64,000 nucleotides of DNA from assembly GCA_049517655.1 (NCBI GenBank), contig JBEKRQ010000002.1, positions 310,001-374,000 on the forward strand. The letters run 5' to 3'. The translations under genes were made by a program, and so were the position numbers. Below the pieces are notes generated by a model that was not told the DNA's origin, searched no databases, and was given only the letters and a program-made list of their open reading frames with translations. Position 1 is the stretch's first letter. The number at the start of each line of letters is the position of its first letter. Positions 32,735 to 41,308 of the stretch are shown one piece after another. Origin of the DNA: UBA11358 sp049517655. GTDB taxonomy: Bacteria > Verrucomicrobiota > Verrucomicrobiia > Limisphaerales > UBA11358.

Positions 32735-34051
32735 TCACGCCAGTTTTCCGTAACGCCGGATCTCCGGCCAAATCCACGCCACTGCCAGCACGACCAGCAA
32801 TGTTCCGACGCCGCCGGACACGACGGAAATCACCGCGCCGGTGACAATCGTGTTGCCCATCGTCGGCCCGAAGATTTGCGCCACGAAGCCGGACTCGAAC
32901 CCGCCCAGTTCGTTGGAGGTGCCGATGAAGAGATTGTTGACGGCGGAGACGCGCCCGCGTTTGTCGTCCGGCGTGAGCATCTGCACCAGCGTATGCCGCA
33001 CCACGACGCTGACATTGTCCACCGTGCCGCACATGAACAGCATGAGAACCGAAAACCAAAACCACGTCGAAAACCCGAACGCAATCGTCGCCACGCCAAA
33101 CGCCGCCACTGCCCAAAGCATCGCGCGACCGGCTTTTTGCAGCGGCGGCCGGTGATTTAAAATAAACACGCAGAGCAAGGATCCCATCGGCAGCGCCGCG
33201 CGCAACAATCCCAATCCGCCTGGTCCGCTGCCCAAAATGTCCTTCGCATATATCGGCAGCAACGCAGTCGCGCCGCCCAGGAGCACCGCGAACATGTCGA
33301 GCGTGATGATCCCCAGAATCATCTTGCTCGCATAGACGAACTTGAAACCCGTCAGCAGCGTCTGGAGTGTCATGGGTTCCTTGACGGCAACGGTGTGTTG
33401 CTGTCTGACCATGCCGATGAAGACGCAAAAAACCAGCGACGCCAGCGCATTGAGCACATAAACCAGCGCAGCGGGAGAGGTTGAATGATGTTTAACCATA
33501 CCGGCGATGATTGCGCCCGCCGCCAGCGGGCCGATGATGGATGACAGATAAAACGCACTGGCATTCCAGTTCACCGCGCGCGGGAAATCCTTGCGGTCCA
33601 CCAGATATGGCAGAAACGCCGCGTTGGCTGCCCACATGAACGTGCGGGCGGTGGCGCCGATGAACAGACAAAGATAAATCCAGGGCACCGGCGCGTGAGA
33701 CGCCGAAACGGCAGCCATGCCCAGACTCGCAGCCGTGATGACGGTTGTCATCAACATCACCACCCGCTTGCGATTGTAATTGTCCGCCACGTGTCCCGCA
33801 GGCAGCGTGAACAGAAATATCGGGATCATTTGCGTCAGCCCCACCAGGCCCAGCGCCAGCGCGGAACCGGTGCGTTCATAAAGTTCCCAGCCCACCGTCA
33901 GCACGAACATCTGCTGGCCGAACACCGCTATGAGACGACCCATGAGGTAAATCGTGAAATCCCGGTTCCGGAAAATGGCATACGGATGCCCGCCTGCGGT
34001 TTTGGCCGCCGGCGGCATTGACAAATTTTCCGGTGACTCGGTTTCGTGCAT
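32735..34051 (-). CDS. Major facilitator superfamily transporter (MFS_3/EntS-like)
   Basis: A 438-residue carrier with twelve predicted membrane helices. AIFRNRDFTIYLMGRLIAVFGQQM and the loop 2-3 motif GHVADNYNRKRVVMLM (motif A, consensus GxxxDRxGRR) are typical of the MFS_3 group, which includes enterobactin exporter EntS. A second, weaker motif A is GRVSAVNNLFIGTSNELGGFESG. The substrate is unknown, and no siderophore genes are nearby. The start of the nearby sulfatase gene and a repeat separate it from other genes. Confidence 0.9.
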   Translation of the reverse strand: MHETESPENLSMPPAAKTAGGHPYAIFRNRDFTIYLMGRLIAVFGQQMFVLTVGWELYERTGSALALGLVGLTQMIPIFLFTLPAGHVADNYNRKRVVMLMTTVITAASLGMAAVSASHAPVPWIYLCLFIGATARTFMWAANAAFLPYLVDRKDFPRAVNWNASAFYLSSIIGPLAAGAIIAGMVKHHSTSPAALVYVLNALASLVFCVFIGMVRQQHTVAVKEPMTLQTLLTGFKFVYASKMILGIITLDMFAVLLGGATALLPIYAKDILGSGPGGLGLLRAALPMGSLLCVFILNHRPPLQKAGRAMLWAVAAFGVATIAFGFSTWFWFSVLMLFMCGTVDNVSVVVRHTLVQMLTPDDKRGRVSAVNNLFIGTSNELGGFESGFVAQIFGPTMGNTIVTGAVISVVSGGVGTLLVVLAVAWIWPEIRRYGKLA

Positions 34052-34102
34052 GAATAGGCGGGGGTGAATTTAGTGAAAATTCCGCGTTGGTCGAGTTTTC
34101 GT

Positions 34103-34236
34103 GGTAGGGATGGCTGGCCCAGCCGTCCGTTGGGAGGTGGAACTTCCGCCGGTCGCCTCTCCCACCTTCATTCCATTCCCGCCGTCGTTGCATTTTGGCG
34201 CGGCGAGTCGGCGCGGCAAGGCGATGCGCCCCTACC
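34103..34236. repeat. Compound GGTAGGG/CCCTACC element
   Basis: It starts GGTAGGGATGGCTGGCCC and ends GCGCCCCTACC, with internal ATGGCTGGCCCAGCCGT and GGGAGGTGG/CCTCTCCCACC arms. The right end contains the TAG stop codon of the minus-strand sulfatase gene. Confidence 0.75.
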
Positions 34237-35629
34237 TGTTCAGGAGTTTTTCAAACCTGGCAATCACGTCCGGATTTTTGTCCGCGACATTTTGTGTTTC
34301 GCCCCGATCGGTTTTGAGATTGTAAAGTTCCCACGGCTTGTTGTCTTCCGAACGCACGATCTTCCAATCGTTCATGCGCGCCGCCTGGGCGGTGCCGTTC
34401 CCATTTTTCATTTCCCAATGGAAAAAGTCGTGCCGGTTGGTTTGTGTTTGGCTGAACAACGCCGGCAAAACGGAAATGCCGTCAATGTTTTCCGGCGGCT
34501 TGGTAAGCGCAATCCCGGACGCGGTCGGCAAAAAATCCCACGCCGCCCATGCGAAATCGCTGACTTGTCCGGCGGGGATTTTCCCGGGCCAGCAGACAAT
34601 CATCGGCACGCGCAGAGCGCCTTCGTAAAGCTCGCCGCGGATGCCGTGAAACGGCCCGGCACTCTCGAAAAATTTCGGGTCAACACCCCCGTCCTTTGCC
34701 GGCCCGGTGTCGCTGGAAAAGAAAATCACCGTATTGCTGATTTGGTTCATCTCTTGCATTTGTTCCAGCAGTTGCCCGATGCATCCGTCGAACCGCGCGA
34801 TCATGGCGGCCCTGTTCTTTTCCGCCTGCGTCCACGGTTCCCCTGAATAAGGAGCGTCGGTGGGCACTTGCATCCCGTTGCCGGTACGCGCCATTTCGGC
34901 GGCGTTCGCGCGCGGGATCGTGTAACTCAGCAGCAGGAAAAGCGGCTGGTAATGATTGAATCGGTCGGGCTGATTGAGTCTGATGAAATTCTTCGCCATG
35001 GTCGTAAAACGGTCGGGAATATATTGGCCCTTTTTGCCGTCAACGTTTCCGTATACCGGTGCCTTGCCTTGAAGATGGGTTGCCGAATCATGCCGCCACA
35101 TGTAATCGGCATAGTAATTCCCCGCCTCGCCGGCATCAAAATAGCCGGTGAATTCATCGAAACCCTTGTTCCACGGCGCGCCACCCGTGCCGTCGCCCCC
35201 CAGCTCCCATTCGCCAATCAAGCCGGTGTGATAGCCGGATTGCTTGAGCACTTGCGCGACCGTGACATCGTCCGCCGCCAGCGGCACATCCACGTCCGCG
35301 CGCTGTTTCAAGTGCGCTGAATCTTTGCCGAGCATCAAAGCGGCGCGCGCTGGAGAACTCGCCGCGTCGCCCGCGTAATAGCCCGTGAACCGGATGCCAT
35401 CAGCGGCGAGCCGGTCGAGATTTGGTGTTTGAAACTTCGTCTGGCCGTAGCAACTCAAATCGCCATAACCGAGGCCGTCGGCGACAATCAAAATAATGCT
35501 GGGCCGGCGCGGCATGGGTTTTGGCGAACTGTTGGTGAAAACAAATTGCGCCTGCGCATCCGGCAAAAAGCCAATGGCTGCCGCGGCGAACAAAGCACGG
35601 CAAAACCGGTTGAAATAAATGGATGTCAT
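34232..35629 (-). CDS. Sulfatase-fold protein with degenerate active site
   Basis: About 465 residues from the ATG at 35629, which opens a signal peptide (MTSIYFNRFCRALFAAAAIG). The fold is clearly that of arylsulfatases (IILIVADGLGYGDLSCYGQTKFQTPNLDRLA; CWPGKIPAGQVSDF). However, the catalytic positions are altered: the formylglycine site CxPSR is SSPAR, the metal pair DD is DG, GKWHLG is GEWELG, and SDNGP is SDTGP. It may be a binding or otherwise altered paralogue, or a Ser-type enzyme with weak activity. It is exported, so any substrate would be extracellular. Its stop codon sits in a repeat element. Confidence 0.87.
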   Translation of the reverse strand: MTSIYFNRFCRALFAAAAIGFLPDAQAQFVFTNSSPKPMPRRPSIILIVADGLGYGDLSCYGQTKFQTPNLDRLAADGIRFTGYYAGDAASSPARAALMLGKDSAHLKQRADVDVPLAADDVTVAQVLKQSGYHTGLIGEWELGGDGTGGAPWNKGFDEFTGYFDAGEAGNYYADYMWRHDSATHLQGKAPVYGNVDGKKGQYIPDRFTTMAKNFIRLNQPDRFNHYQPLFLLLSYTIPRANAAEMARTGNGMQVPTDAPYSGEPWTQAEKNRAAMIARFDGCIGQLLEQMQEMNQISNTVIFFSSDTGPAKDGGVDPKFFESAGPFHGIRGELYEGALRVPMIVCWPGKIPAGQVSDFAWAAWDFLPTASGIALTKPPENIDGISVLPALFSQTQTNRHDFFHWEMKNGNGTAQAARMNDWKIVRSEDNKPWELYNLKTDRGETQNVADKNPDVIARFEKLLNR

Positions 35630-35768
35630 GTGAGGTTGGATTCTGGGAAATCCAATGCGTTCAAAGCAATTCTTTTCGGCAAGGCATTTGTGAACAACCA
35701 AGAAACAAAGGAACAAAGTTTTTTTGGGAATGGATTTGTGCCACCGTCGTTGCCCGGTTTCTTTGTTG

Positions 35769-37049
35769 TTAATTCCTTTTCCCAAACTCCGCTTCCAACG
35801 GAATTCGCATCGCGACAATGAAGCTTGGGATCGTGGCCAGCAGCACCCAGACGAAGAAATGCGGATAGCCGATGCGCTCCTGCAACCAGCCGCTCCACAT
35901 GCCTGGCAGCATCATCCCCAGCGCCATGAAACCGGTGCAGATGGCGTAATGCGCCGTGCGATGTTCGCCGCGCGCGATGTAAATCATGTAAAGCATGAAC
36001 GCCGTGAACCCGAAGCCGTAGCCGAATTGCTCGACCGCGACGCCCGCGCCGATGGCAAACAGATTTTCCGGCTGCGCATGGGCCAGCCAGATGAACACCG
36101 CATCCGGCAAATGAATCGCCAGCAACATCGGCCACAGCCAGAATTTCAGTCCGTGCCGCGACACGACGAAGCCGCCGAGCAAACCGCCGAGCATCAACGC
36201 AATGATGCCGGCTGTGCCATAAACCACGCCGAGTTGTTCGTTTGTCAACCCCAGACCGCCCTGTTCGCGCCCATCGAGCAAAAACGGCTGAACCATTTTC
36301 ACGAGCTGCGCTTCGCCGAGCCGGTATAGCAGCAAAAAAAGCAGCAGCACGATGATTTTGGGTTTCTGAAAAAATGTTCCGAAAGTCTTGAGAAATTCCA
36401 CGAAGAAATTCCCGCGCGATCCAATGCTCTTGGGTTGATCCATCGCCGGTTTGGGCAGAATAGAATAATGATAAACACCCAGGCACAAAAAAATTCCCGC
36501 CGTCAGGGCAAGCGCCATTGACCAGGCGAACGCATAATCACCGGTGCGGCCATGAATTTTACCGGTAAGAATCACGAGGCCGCCTTGCGCACAAATCATT
36601 GCCACGCGATAAAACGTGTTACGGACACCGGAAAAAAATGCCTGCTCGCGTTCGGTCGTCGCGAGCATGTAAAAGCCGTCCGCCGCAATGTCGTGGGTCG
36701 CGGAACTGAACGCCAGCAGCCAGAAAAACGCGAGCGTAAGCTGGAAAAAATGCGGCGCGGGGATTGTCAACGCCACGCCCGCCAGTCCCACGCCGAGGAG
36801 CAATTGCATCGTCCAAATCCACAGCCGCCGCGTTTTGAGCAAATCCACAAATGGGCTCCACAACGGCTTGATAACCCATGGCAAATAAAGCCAGCTCGTG
36901 TAGAACGCGATGTCCGTGTTCGACACGCCGAGATTTTTGTAAAGCACGAGTGACACCGACATCGCCAGTGCATACGGCAGTCCTTCCGCCGCGTAGAGCG
37001 TCGGAACCCAAAACCATGGGTTGCGGGAACTGGTTTTTGCGTCGGCCAT
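35769..37049 (-). CDS. AmpG-like MFS permease
   Basis: A 426-residue carrier starting MADAKTSSRNPWFWVPTLY; an upstream ATG at 37106 is possible. About twelve helices are expected. NPWFWVPTLYAAEGLPYALAMSVSLVLYKNLG and SHDI/THDIAADGFYM with EREQAFFSGVRNTFYRVAM match the PAT/AmpG branch, which imports muropeptides (anhydro-muramyl peptides) for wall recycling. Assignment to muropeptide transport is inference from family resemblance. No ampD or nagZ lies nearby. It is divergent from the DUF554 gene. Confidence 0.85.
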   Translation of the reverse strand: MADAKTSSRNPWFWVPTLYAAEGLPYALAMSVSLVLYKNLGVSNTDIAFYTSWLYLPWVIKPLWSPFVDLLKTRRLWIWTMQLLLGVGLAGVALTIPAPHFFQLTLAFFWLLAFSSATHDIAADGFYMLATTEREQAFFSGVRNTFYRVAMICAQGGLVILTGKIHGRTGDYAFAWSMALALTAGIFLCLGVYHYSILPKPAMDQPKSIGSRGNFFVEFLKTFGTFFQKPKIIVLLLFLLLYRLGEAQLVKMVQPFLLDGREQGGLGLTNEQLGVVYGTAGIIALMLGGLLGGFVVSRHGLKFWLWPMLLAIHLPDAVFIWLAHAQPENLFAIGAGVAVEQFGYGFGFTAFMLYMIYIARGEHRTAHYAICTGFMALGMMLPGMWSGWLQERIGYPHFFVWVLLATIPSFIVAMRIPLEAEFGKRN

Positions 37050-37134
37050 CCGGGCATGAGTAAAACAGGCCGGGGCCGTGCGCGCAAAAAATTTCTGGCT
37101 TGGCACTTGGAGTGCGCAATGGTTCAGTCAGCGC

Positions 37135-37875
37135 GTGACCGGCGCATTTCTCAACGCATTGGGCATTTTAATCGGTGGATTTTTAGGACTCGCCCTGCGC
37201 AAGCCGTTGTCTTTCAGCGCGCAAATTTTTTTTCGGGCGGCGCTCGGCGCTTTCACCGTTTTCTTCAGTTTGCAGCTCGTTTGGTTGAGCGTCGGCGGAA
37301 CTTTTTTGCCGGTGTTGAGGCAAATTTTCACCGCTGCGCTCGCCGTGGCTCTGGGTTTTTGGGTTGGAAAACTGCTCCATTTGCAAAAATTATCGAATCG
37401 CCTCGGTCGGTTCGCGAGTGGCTTGATCGCGTCAGCGCAATCGAACGCGCCGCATAAAGCCGGCGACGGCTTCAGCGCGTGCGCCGTGCTTTTTTGCGCC
37501 GCGCCGCTGGGATTGGTCGGCGCAGTGACGGATGGGCTGCCGCCCCAGGGCGGCCAGTCCGGATACTTCTGGCTGCTGGCGATCAAAGCCGTGATGGACG
37601 GTTTGGCCATGACGGGCTTCGTGAAAATATTCGGCTGGCCGTCCGCACTGTCGGCATTTCCCGTTTTCGCCTTTCTCGGCGGAATCACGCTCGCCTGCCA
37701 GCTTTGGGTGAGGCCGTTTCTCGAAACGCACGGTCTGGTTGATCCGGTTAATGCCGCCGGTGGCCTTATCGCGTGCGCCATTGCGTTGATGATTTTTGAA
37801 GTCCGCAGGGTGGAACTGGCAAATTTTCTGCCGGCCCTCGCCATCGCGCCACTGCTGGCGTGGTTGTTCCAGTAA
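37135..37875 (+). CDS. DUF554 family membrane protein
   Basis: A 246-residue protein with about seven hydrophobic segments. The GTG at 37135 gives MTGAFLNALGILIGGFLGLAL, the usual family start (G-x-x-x-N-x-x-x-I-x-x-G). DGFSACAVLFCAAPLGLVGAVTDGL, AIKAVMDGLAMTGFVKIFGW and DPVNAAGGLIACAI are the conserved cores. Function is unproven, although some members are proposed to be transporters. An upstream ATG at 37078 would add 19 residues that do not fit the family. Confidence 0.85.
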   Translation: MTGAFLNALGILIGGFLGLALRKPLSFSAQIFFRAALGAFTVFFSLQLVWLSVGGTFLPVLRQIFTAALAVALGFWVGKLLHLQKLSNRLGRFASGLIASAQSNAPHKAGDGFSACAVLFCAAPLGLVGAVTDGLPPQGGQSGYFWLLAIKAVMDGLAMTGFVKIFGWPSALSAFPVFAFLGGITLACQLWVRPFLETHGLVDPVNAAGGLIACAIALMIFEVRRVELANFLPALAIAPLLAWLFQ

Positions 37876-37977
37876 TGAATCCTGCCGCGAACCGGCGACA
37901 AAAGGATGGCCTACGAAGGCGTGAAATTCGCAAATTTTGTTGTGCATTTTGCGCCTTTTTGCGGCTAATTTATTTTT

Positions 37978-38631
37978 GTGAATTGCATTGTCACCGCTGG
38001 CCCGACTTATGAACCGCTTGATGACGTGCGGCGGCTAACGAATTTTTCCACGGGCCGGCTCGGCACGGAACTGGCCAATTTTCTGGCCGCGCGCGGCCAT
38101 AAGGTGACGTTGCTTGTCGGCGAGCTGGCCACGCATTCCGGCGAGCGCCGCGTGGAGCATGTGAAATTTTTCTCAACCACAGCCGATTTGCGCGCCAAGC
38201 TGAAGTCGCTGGCAACCAGGCGCGTGAACGCGATTTTTCACGCAGCAGCAGTCAACGACTTTGCGTTCGGCAAAATCTGGCTGCGCGCGCCGTCGGGCGA
38301 ACTCACTGAATTCAAGTCCGGCAAAAAAATTTCCACGCGGGAGGGTAAATTGCTCGTCGAGCTGGTGGCGACGCCAAAAATCGTCGCCGAATTGCGCGGC
38401 TGGTTTCCGCGGACGCGAATCGTGGGCTGGAAATTCGAGGCCGACGGGGCACGCACGGACGCTCTGAACGCCGCCAAACGGCAGATTACCGAATGCCAGA
38501 CCGACGCCTGCGTTGTCAACGGCCCGGCTTATGGCGAAGGGTTTGGCGTGTTGTTGAGCAACAACAAGGCGGCGCACATGCAGAATGCGCCGGCATTGTT
38601 CGTGACGCTGGAGAAAATTGTTCAGGCGTGA
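37978..38631 (+). CDS. coaB: Phosphopantothenoylcysteine synthetase (CoaB domain alone)
   Basis: A 217-residue stand-alone version of the C-terminal half of Dfp/CoaBC, which joins 4'-phosphopantothenate to cysteine in coenzyme A synthesis. ITAGPT-type start (IVTAGPTYEPLDDVRRLTNFSTGRLG), HAAAVNDF, KISTREGKLLVELVATPKIV and GWKFE are the CoaB motifs. The start is the GTG at 37978. No CoaC decarboxylase domain is present, so it must be encoded elsewhere. CoaB as a separate gene is known but less common. Confidence 0.9.
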   Translation: MNCIVTAGPTYEPLDDVRRLTNFSTGRLGTELANFLAARGHKVTLLVGELATHSGERRVEHVKFFSTTADLRAKLKSLATRRVNAIFHAAAVNDFAFGKIWLRAPSGELTEFKSGKKISTREGKLLVELVATPKIVAELRGWFPRTRIVGWKFEADGARTDALNAAKRQITECQTDACVVNGPAYGEGFGVLLSNNKAAHMQNAPALFVTLEKIVQA

Positions 38632-38719
38632 TTTTCAACCATACCGCTTTCCCGTTGAAGCGGCGGTGAACGGTTTGTATTGTGCGGCCAATGTCATCGC
38701 CGGAAACCATCCTTTTTTT

Positions 38720-38779
38720 GGTAGGGCGGGCTGTCCCCAGCCCGCCGCCAACGGCGCGATGAGGACATCGCACCCTACC
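38720..38779. repeat. GGTAGGG/CCCTACC element directly before recG
   Basis: GGTAGGGCGGGCTGTCCCC through CATCGCACCCTACC, with hairpin GGCGGGCTGTCCCCAGCCCGCC. It ends 4 bp before the recG ATG, so any ribosome-binding site must lie within it. Confidence 0.85.
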
Positions 38780-38783
38780 TTCC

Positions 38784-40847
38784 ATGCGTCCGCAAATCCA
38801 AGATAATCCGCTGGCTGTTCCCATAACAACATTGTGGGGTGTCGGCGCGGAACGCGCGGCGCAACTCGCGCGCCTCGACATTCGCACCGTCGAGGATTTG
38901 TTGTTGCACCGGCCGCGGCGTTATGAAGATCGCCGTCATTTTTGCACGATCGCCGAATTGACTCCCAATGAAGCGGCGACCACGCGCGGCACGATTGTCG
39001 CGCTCGGCCTCAGACGTTTTCGCGGCGGCAACAAATCCGTTTTTGAAATCATTCTCGACGACGGGTCGGCGCGATTGCATTGCCGCTGGTGGAATCTGCC
39101 GTTCATGCAGAATTATTTTGAGGTTGGCGACGAGGTTTTCGTTTACGGCAAATTGAGCGAAACCAAACCGCGTGTGATGACTCATCCCGAAACCGAAGTC
39201 ATTGAAGGCGGCGAGGAGAACTTCATCCACATCAACCGTATCGCGCCGGTTTATCCGCTCACCGAAGGACTGCCGCAACGCTGGTTGCGCGGGCTGATCT
39301 GGCGCACGCTGGGAAAATTCGAGACACAAATCACCGAGCCGTGGCCGAAACAGGTAGGGCGCGGTGTCCCTACCGCGCCGTCCGGCAACCCAGGCATGCG
39401 GATCGCAGAGGAGTACGTGCCCCACCCCTTTCCGACGCGCGCCAACGCCATTCACATGACGCATTTCCCCGAAGAACTGGCCGACGTGGAAATCGCACGG
39501 CGACGGCTGGCGCTGGATGAGTTCATTGAGTTGCAGCGCGAAATGCAGCGTCGCCGGAAAAATTTCGAGGCCAAATCGCGCGCATTGCCGTGCGGCGGTG
39601 ACAATCGTTTGATGAAGCCGTTTCTCGCGCGGCTCGGTTTCAAGCTCACCGATGCGCAGACGAAAGTCCTCCGCGAAATCCGGGCGGACATGAGCGGCGC
39701 GCATCCGATGCGGCGGTTGCTGCAAGGCGACGTCGGTTCAGGCAAGACGGTGGTTGCCGCCTGTGCGGCGCTCATGGCTTTAGAAAGCGGATTTAATGTT
39801 GCGCTCATGTCGCCGACGGAAATCCTTGCAAAACAGCATTTCAACAATTTTTCGCGCTGGTTTGAACCGCTCGGCGTCAAAGTAGGGCTGCAAACCGGTT
39901 CGCACAGAAGCAGGGAGCAAGAAGCAAGAAGCAAGAAGCACCCGGCAAACTCCTTGCTCCTTAATCCTTGCTCCTTGACGATTGGAACTCACGCCCTGCT
40001 CACGTCCGGCTTTGATATTCCCAATCTTGGCTTGGTCATCATTGACGAGCAGCACAAGTTCGGCGTGACACAGCGCGAGCAGCTCGTGCGTAAAGGCCGC
40101 TATCCGCATTTACTCGTGATGACGGCGACGCCGATTCCGCGCACGCTCGGCCTTACGTTTTACAGCGACCTTGACGTTTCTGTGATTGACCGGATGCCCG
40201 GTGGACGCGGCCGGATCAAAACTTTTCTGCGCACGACCGAAAAATTGCCGGAAGTTTGGAAGTTCATTCTCCAAAAACTGGCTGCCGGACGGCAGGCGTA
40301 TATTGTTTATCCGCGTGTGGAAGATTCGGGCGCGAGCGGATTGAAAGCGGTGAAGAAGGAATTCGAAAATTTGAAAAAGCTGCTCGTGCCATTCCGTGTC
40401 GGGTTGCTGCACGGCCGGTTAAAGAGCCGGGAGAAGGACGAAGTAATGACAGGGTTTCGCGCGAACCAAATCCAGGCGCTCGTCGCGACAACGTTGGTTG
40501 AAGTGGGTTTGGATGTGCCGAACGCTACGGTCATGCTGGTTGAAAATGCGGAGCGGTTTGGCTTGGCGCAGTTGCATCAATTGCGCGGGCGCATCGGGCG
40601 CGACGCGCATGAATCGCAGTGCATTTTGATTTCCGACGCAAGGAACAAGGACGCAGAGCAACGATTGAAAGTTTTGGAAGAGACGACGGACGGGTTTCGC
40701 ATTGCGGAGGCGGACTTGAAATTGCGCGGGCCGGGCGAATTGCTCGGCCAAAGGCAAAGCGGCATGCCGCAGTTTCGATTTGGCGATCTCGTCGGCGATT
40801 TGGATTTGATCCGGCAGGCGCGGGAGTTGGCGGCGAAAATAGTTTAG
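38784..40847 (+). CDS. recG: ATP-dependent DNA helicase RecG
   Basis: A 687-residue branch-migration helicase for replication-fork repair and Holliday junctions. The N-terminal wedge domain (LLLHRPRRYEDRR, OB strands to about residue 180) precedes SF2 motifs: Q/I (MRRLLQGDVGSGKTVVA), Ia (MSPTEILAKQHF), II (VIIDEQHKFGV), III (MTATPIPRTLG), V (ATTLVEVGLDVPNATVM) and VI (QLRGRIGR). The C-terminal RecG signature is FRIAEADLKLRGPGELLGQRQSG. Two repeats (39353 and 39899) add about 15 and 25 residues in frame, the latter directly before motif Ib (TIGTHAL). Confidence 0.96.
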   Translation: MRPQIQDNPLAVPITTLWGVGAERAAQLARLDIRTVEDLLLHRPRRYEDRRHFCTIAELTPNEAATTRGTIVALGLRRFRGGNKSVFEIILDDGSARLHCRWWNLPFMQNYFEVGDEVFVYGKLSETKPRVMTHPETEVIEGGEENFIHINRIAPVYPLTEGLPQRWLRGLIWRTLGKFETQITEPWPKQVGRGVPTAPSGNPGMRIAEEYVPHPFPTRANAIHMTHFPEELADVEIARRRLALDEFIELQREMQRRRKNFEAKSRALPCGGDNRLMKPFLARLGFKLTDAQTKVLREIRADMSGAHPMRRLLQGDVGSGKTVVAACAALMALESGFNVALMSPTEILAKQHFNNFSRWFEPLGVKVGLQTGSHRSREQEARSKKHPANSLLLNPCSLTIGTHALLTSGFDIPNLGLVIIDEQHKFGVTQREQLVRKGRYPHLLVMTATPIPRTLGLTFYSDLDVSVIDRMPGGRGRIKTFLRTTEKLPEVWKFILQKLAAGRQAYIVYPRVEDSGASGLKAVKKEFENLKKLLVPFRVGLLHGRLKSREKDEVMTGFRANQIQALVATTLVEVGLDVPNATVMLVENAERFGLAQLHQLRGRIGRDAHESQCILISDARNKDAEQRLKVLEETTDGFRIAEADLKLRGPGELLGQRQSGMPQFRFGDLVGDLDLIRQARELAAKIV
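39353..39383. repeat. Half GGTAGGG element inside recG
   Basis: GGTAGGGCGCGGT, short loop, ACCGCGCCG: one hairpin of the family, read in frame as VGRGVPTAPS in the wedge/helicase linker. Confidence 0.75.
39899..39980. repeat. GCAAGAAGCAAGAAG tract with inverted partner inside recG
   Basis: GGGAGCAAGAAGCAAGAAGC is followed by CTCCTTGCTCC and CCTTGCTCCTTG, forming a long imperfect inverted repeat. It is read as HRSREQEARSKKHPANSLLLNPCSL inside the helicase core. Confidence 0.75.
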
Positions 40848-40893
40848 CCGGGTCACGCTTGGATTTTTCGGTGGGTTGGCTTAAATTGCCGGT

Positions 40894-41277
40894 ATGAAAA
40901 TGTCTTTCTTGGTTTTGATCGCCGCCGGATTGTTTCTGGCCGGTTGCGGTAATGGTAATTCCGGCAAACAGGCCAAAACCACCAATTCAACAGCCACTCC
41001 CACTAATGCCACCGTGAATTACAATACGGGCAATCCCATCACGGCGCCGGTGGATTATCTGGGTGCGGTGGCACAGGCGCAAAAATACGCGGTCAAGACG
41101 ATTGACGTATCATATATCAACCAAGCCATCCAGCTGTTCAACGCGCAGGAAGGTCGTTTGCCAAAAGACCTCAATGAACTTGTGCCGAATTATGTGGGCA
41201 AACTGCCAAAGCCGCCTTACGGAACAAAGCTTGTTTATGACGCCGCCACCGGAACGGTCAAAGTGGTGAAGCAGTGA
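40894..41277 (+). CDS. Lipoprotein with pseudopilin-like C-terminal segment
   Basis: A 127-residue protein with a lipoprotein signal (LFLAGC, lipobox Cys at residue 18). A Thr/Asn-rich linker follows. The C-terminal part of about 50 residues (INQAIQLFNAQEGRLPKDLNELV, KPPYGTKLVYDAATGTVKV) resembles the tail seen in type II secretion pseudopilin-like proteins of Verrucomicrobia. Likely lipid-anchored in an envelope membrane. The function is unknown. Confidence 0.75.
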   Translation: MKMSFLVLIAAGLFLAGCGNGNSGKQAKTTNSTATPTNATVNYNTGNPITAPVDYLGAVAQAQKYAVKTIDVSYINQAIQLFNAQEGRLPKDLNELVPNYVGKLPKPPYGTKLVYDAATGTVKVVKQ

Positions 41278-41308
41278 GACAAAAGATCAACCTGACCGGG
41301 GCATTTCG

